Shown: one piece after another, positions 60,943 through 64,000 of the stretch
Layout: every line of letters begins with the position of its first letter
Position numbering within the stretch: the stretch's first letter is position 1
Origin: Nitrobacter sp051535215
GTDB taxonomy: Bacteria; Pseudomonadota; Alphaproteobacteria; Rhizobiales; Xanthobacteraceae
Assembly (NCBI RefSeq): GCF_051535215.1
Contig: NZ_JBPPLY010000014.1
Location: 1-64,000 of the forward strand
Length of the DNA: 64,000 nt
Reading direction: 5' to 3'
Notes under the pieces: generated by a model
The model's input: only the letters and a program-made list of their open reading frames with translations
The model's database searches: none
Told to the model about the DNA's origin: nothing
Made by a program: the position numbers and the translations under genes

Positions 60943-61461
60943 GTGGAACGAGCGGCAAAAAAAGAAGCGGTCGAACAGCTCAACGAGACCTTCAAGTCCA
61001 CGGGCGTCGCGATCGTTGCTCACTATTCCGGCCTCACGGTGGCCCAGATGCAGACCCTGCGCAAGCAGATGAAGCAGGCGGGCGCGTCGGTGAAGGTCTC
61101 GAAGAACCGTCTCGCCAAAATCGCTCTTGAAGGCACAGACGTCGTTGCCATCGGTGCCCTTTTGAAGGGCCCGACCGTGATCGCGACTTCCAGCGATCCC
61201 GTGGCGGCGCCGAAGATCGCCGTCGAATTCGCCAAGACGAACGAGAACTTCGTCGTGCTCGGCGGCTCGATGGGAAAAACCGTGCTGGACGTGAACGGAG
61301 TGAAGGCGCTCGCCTCGCTGCCGTCTCTCGACGAACTGCGCGGCAAGCTGGTCGGCCTTCTGGTCGCACCGGCGACCAAGATCGCCCAGCTCTCGACGGC
61401 GCCCGCGGCCAAGCTCGCGCGCGTTGTCCAGGCCTATGCCTCGAAGGGCGAAGCGGCGTAA
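60943..61461 (+). CDS. rplJ: 50S ribosomal protein L10
   Basis: A 172-residue stalk protein that anchors L7/L12 dimers. The start is GTG at 60943 (VERAAKKEAVEQLNETFKST), preceded by GGAAAGAG; a longer frame from 60784 adds 53 residues unlike the family. Signatures are QMQTLRKQMKQAGASVKVSK and the C-terminal helix LSTAPAAKLARVVQAYASKG that binds L12. Confidence 0.95.
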   Translation: MERAAKKEAVEQLNETFKSTGVAIVAHYSGLTVAQMQTLRKQMKQAGASVKVSKNRLAKIALEGTDVVAIGALLKGPTVIATSSDPVAAPKIAVEFAKTNENFVVLGGSMGKTVLDVNGVKALASLPSLDELRGKLVGLLVAPATKIAQLSTAPAAKLARVVQAYASKGEAA

Positions 61462-61515
61462 GGCCCTTCGTCAAGTCAATCTGGTTCGAACCGAATACGT
61501 TAAAGGAATATATCG

Positions 61516-61893
61516 ATGGCTGATCTGCAGAAGATTGTTGACGACCTCTCGGCGCTGACCGTGCTCGAGGCTGCCGAACTGGCAAAGCTCCTCGAAGAGA
61601 AGTGGGGCGTGTCGGCCGCCGCCGCCGTGGCTGTCGCCGCTGCGCCTGGCGCCGGCGGTGGCGCTCCGGCCGCCGAGGAGAAGACCGAGTTCACCGTCGT
61701 GCTCGCAGCCGCGGGCGACAAGAAGATCGAGGTCATCAAGGAAGTTCGCGCCATCACCGGCCTCGGCCTCAAGGAAGCCAAGGATCTGGTCGAAGGTGCG
61801 CCGAAGCCGCTCAAGGAAGGCGTTGCCAAGGACGAGGCCGAGAAGATCAAGGCGCAGCTCGAAAAGGCCGGCGCCAAGGTTGAACTTAAGTAA
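61516..61893 (+). CDS. rplL: 50S ribosomal protein L7/L12
   Basis: A 125-residue stalk protein. The N-terminal dimerisation part (LQKIVDDLSALTVLEAAELAK), the Ala/Gly hinge (AAVAVAAAPGAGGGAPAAEE) and the factor-binding C-domain (TEFTVVLAAAGDKKIEVIKE, GLGLKEAKDLVEGAPKPLKE) are all clear. It starts 54 bases after rplJ. Confidence 0.98.
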   Translation: MADLQKIVDDLSALTVLEAAELAKLLEEKWGVSAAAAVAVAAAPGAGGGAPAAEEKTEFTVVLAAAGDKKIEVIKEVRAITGLGLKEAKDLVEGAPKPLKEGVAKDEAEKIKAQLEKAGAKVELK

Positions 61894-62426
61894 CAGGTTA
61901 CACGAGCGTCCCCCGGAACTGGCGGAAGTTTTGTTCCGGGGGTGCTTCACCAAGGACCTCGATGGTCGCGCGCGGCCAGATGCCCTGAGGTAAACGGGAT
62001 TCCCGGACGGGCGCGATCCGATCGCGCTCGGCGGGTGCAGCATCCGGACCATGTCCGGCTGGTTGTACACAGGAAAGTGTGGATAGGCGGGGGAGTCACC
62101 CCTCGAATTTCCGCGATTGCCATCCCATATTGGGGCGGCAGCACGAAAGCACAGCGGATGACGAGAACGGCGGCGTTCTCTCATAAGCTGTTGGGAGAGC
62201 AGCGATTTCGGGCTTTTTCGGTCCGTTTGGAGATGTGTTTGACGGGCTGGGTGTACGCATGCACCCCGCACGTCGTTTTGCGTTCTGCGAGCCTGGCGTT
62301 CCGGTTCAGGATTGAAATCCTGATATTTGCGTTCCGCTCCTGAGAGCGTTCCAAGATTCACCCCGGGGGCGATGCCAATCGCGCTTCGGAAGGTTCGCCC
62401 CACGGGCGACGACATGAGAGGCCACG
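61894..62426. other. Intercistronic region rplL-rpoB
   Basis: 533 bases without a gene. It contains a strong hairpin at 61910-61942 and later AT-richer stretches (62300-62345). The rest shows nothing recognisable. Confidence 0.5.
61910..61942 (+). promoter_or_regulatory. Hairpin in the rplL-rpoB spacer, likely attenuator or processing site
   Basis: CCCCCGGAAC (61911-61920) pairs exactly with GTTCCGGGGG (61933-61942) around a 12-base loop. No T-run follows, so it is not a full terminator. In enterobacteria the equivalent spacer holds a partial terminator and an RNase III site that lower rpoBC expression relative to rplL. Confidence 0.6.
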
Positions 62427-64000
62427 ATGGTGCAGCAGACGTTCACCGGTCGCAAGCGGGTTCGCAAGTTCTTCGGGCATATCCGGGAAGTCGCCGAGAT
62501 GCCGAACCTGATCGAGGTTCAGAAGGCGTCCTACGACCAGTTCCTGATGGTCGACGAACCCCCCGGCGGCCGGCTCGACGAGGGCCTCCAGGCGGTCTTC
62601 AAGTCGGTGTTTCCGATCAACGACTTTTCGGGCACCTCGCAGCTCGAATTCGTGCGCTACGAATTCGAGGCGCCAAAGTACGACGTCGACGAGTGCCGCC
62701 AGCGCGGCATGACCTATGCCGCCCCGCTGAAGGTGACGCTGCGTCTCATCGTGTTCGATATCGACGAGGAAACCGGCGCGAAGTCGGTGAAGGACATCAA
62801 GGAGCAGGACGTCTACATGGGCGACATTCCGCTCATGACCATGAACGGCACCTTCGTCGTCAACGGCACCGAGCGCGTCATCGTCTCCCAGATGCATCGT
62901 TCGCCCGGCGTGTTCTTCGATCACGACAAGGGCAAGACCCATTCGTCCGGCAAACTGCTGTTCGCCGCGCGCGTCATTCCCTATCGCGGTTCGTGGCTCG
63001 ACATCGAGTTCGACGCCAAGGACATCGTGTTCGCGCGCATCGACCGCCGCCGCAAAATTCCTGTGACGTCGCTGATGTTCGCCCTCGGCCTCGACGGCGA
63101 GGAGATCCTGAGCACGTTCTACAAGAAGATCATCTACAAGCGCGCCAAGTCCGGCGGCGGTTCGGAAGGCTGGCGCGTGCCCTACGACCCCGTGCGCTTC
63201 CGCGGCTACTCGACGTTGAACGACCTGATCGACGCCGATACCGGCAAGGTCGTGCTCGAGGCCGGCAAGAAGCTCACGGTCCGCGCCGCCCGCCAGCTCC
63301 AGGAGAAGGGGCTGAAGGCGCTACGCATGAGCGACGAGGAGCTGGTCGGCATGTATCTCGCCGAGGACCTCGTCAATCCCAAGACCGGCGAAATCTATGC
63401 CGAAGCCGGCGAGGAAATCACCGAGAAGTCGATGAAGGCGTTGAACGAGCACGGCTACAAGGAGCTGCCCCTGCTCGACATCGACCATGTCAATGTCGGC
63501 CCCTATATCCGCAACACGTTGTCCGCCGACAAGAACATGACGCGCGAGGACGCGCTGTTCGACATCTACCGGGTGATGCGCCCGGGCGAGCCGCCGACGC
63601 TGGATTCGGCGCAGAACATGTTCCAGTCGCTGTTCTTCGACAGCGAGCGCTACGACCTGTCCGCGGTCGGCCGCGTCAAGATGAACATGCGCCTCGACCT
63701 CGATGCGCCGGATACCTATCGCACGCTGCGCAAGGAAGACATCCTGGCCGTCATCAAGACGCTGGTGGACCTGCGCGACGGCAAGGGCGAGATCGATGAC
63801 ATCGACCATCTCGGCAACCGCCGCGTGCGTTCGGTCGGCGAACTGATGGAAAACCAGTACCGTATCGGCCTGTTGCGCATGGAGCGCGCCATCAAGGAAC
63901 GCATGTCCTCGGTCGACATCGATACCGTGATGCCGCAGGACCTGATCAATGCCAAGCCCGCGGCTGCAGCCGTGCGCGAGTTCTTCGGCTCCTCGCAGCT
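62427..64000 (+). CDS. rpoB: RNA polymerase beta subunit (5' part, cut by the window end)
   Basis: About 524 codons of an open frame from the ATG at 62427 to the window end. The start (VQQTFTGRKRVRKFFGHIRE) and early signatures YDQFLMVDEPPGGRLDEGL, EQDVYMGDIPLMTMNGTFVV, NGTERVIVSQMHRSPGVFF and GKLLFAARVIPYRGSWLDI are those of alphaproteobacterial RpoB. GAGAGGCC lies ahead of the ATG. The rifampicin-region C-terminal part lies outside the window. Confidence 0.98.
   Translation, partial: MVQQTFTGRKRVRKFFGHIREVAEMPNLIEVQKASYDQFLMVDEPPGGRLDEGLQAVFKSVFPINDFSGTSQLEFVRYEFEAPKYDVDECRQRGMTYAAPLKVTLRLIVFDIDEETGAKSVKDIKEQDVYMGDIPLMTMNGTFVVNGTERVIVSQMHRSPGVFFDHDKGKTHSSGKLLFAARVIPYRGSWLDIEFDAKDIVFARIDRRRKIPVTSLMFALGLDGEEILSTFYKKIIYKRAKSGGGSEGWRVPYDPVRFRGYSTLNDLIDADTGKVVLEAGKKLTVRAARQLQEKGLKALRMSDEELVGMYLAEDLVNPKTGEIYAEAGEEITEKSMKALNEHGYKELPLLDIDHVNVGPYIRNTLSADKNMTREDALFDIYRVMRPGEPPTLDSAQNMFQSLFFDSERYDLSAVGRVKMNMRLDLDAPDTYRTLRKEDILAVIKTLVDLRDGKGEIDDIDHLGNRRVRSVGELMENQYRIGLLRMERAIKERMSSVDIDTVMPQDLINAKPAAAAVREFFGSSQ

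Noticed and set aside
60540..61001. Minus-strand frame with an ACSLGQ stretch resembling the NifU-like ACALGQ motif
   Set aside because: Only a few residues match, the frame runs into rplJ, and there is no start signal.

Overview
The window is chromosomal DNA of an alphaproteobacterium, most likely of the Nitrobacteraceae/Bradyrhizobiaceae (Bradyrhizobium, Rhodopseudomonas, Nitrobacter, Afipia). The reasons are the high G+C coding sequence with long antisense open frames, an alphaproteobacterial GAAC-N7-GAAC SOS box before recA, a DUF1476 ATP synthase inhibitor (zeta), small-subunit-type PurSQL, a DUF2336/Hpt/CheY-like/NadK neighbourhood, and several intergenic repeat families of a kind I associate with this family. 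The genus cannot be fixed from sequence alone; the cyanase is compatible with Nitrobacter but does not prove it. Nearly all of the window reads as stable core genome.

Layout. 1-5065: gatC (tail), gatA and gatB with three extra genes, including a patatin lipoprotein. 5066-8000: gene-poor, with a lysine-rich mini-protein, a Sel1-like protein, a double-glycine-leader peptide and other small genes. 8098-14446: recA with its SOS box, then gcvP-gcvH-gcvT (minus strand) behind a tandem glycine riboswitch. 14709-20550: alaS, a Kef-type antiporter and icd. 20847-24427: a TrmJ methyltransferase fused to a DUF559 nuclease-like domain, an AT-rich three-gene HNH/unknown/nucleotidyltransferase cassette, and an HTH gene. 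24664-30436: cynS, small genes, the zeta inhibitor and purC-purS-purQ-purL. 30622-34969: bolA, ltrA, egtD/egtB (ergothioneine) and grxD. 35280-48605: PepSY protein, rpsD, a second double-glycine peptide, cupin, murI, HD-GYP, PAS protein, rhomboid, CBS protein, patatin, yidD, ClpP-like protein, NifU/IscU-like protein, folE and hisI. 48777-53992: transglycosylase, DUF2336, Hpt, response regulator and nadK. 54309-57545: small envelope and membrane proteins and an Omp31-like porin. 57791-64000: tRNA-Trp, secE, nusG, rplK, rplA, rplJ, rplL and the start of rpoB.

How the genes fit together. The last block is the classical transcription/translation cluster: SecE and NusG, the L11/L1 operon closed by a terminator, then L10/L12 and the RNA polymerase beta subunit behind a long leader and an intercistronic hairpin. 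PurC, PurS, PurQ and PurL make consecutive purine intermediates. The Gcv proteins form the glycine cleavage system under glycine control. BolA and the CGFS glutaredoxin are normally functional partners but are separated here by ltrA and the ergothioneine genes.

Most interesting signals: (1) two unlinked small peptides with double-glycine leaders, each preceded at 73-78 bases by nearly the same CRP/FNR-like palindrome including its flanks, which suggests one regulon of exported peptides; (2) the AT-rich HNH/unknown/NTase operon, a candidate defence or conflict cassette; (3) the TrmJ-DUF559 fusion next to it; (4) at least five copies of a roughly 95-120 base dispersed intergenic element. No CRISPR array, complete insertion sequence or prophage was seen.
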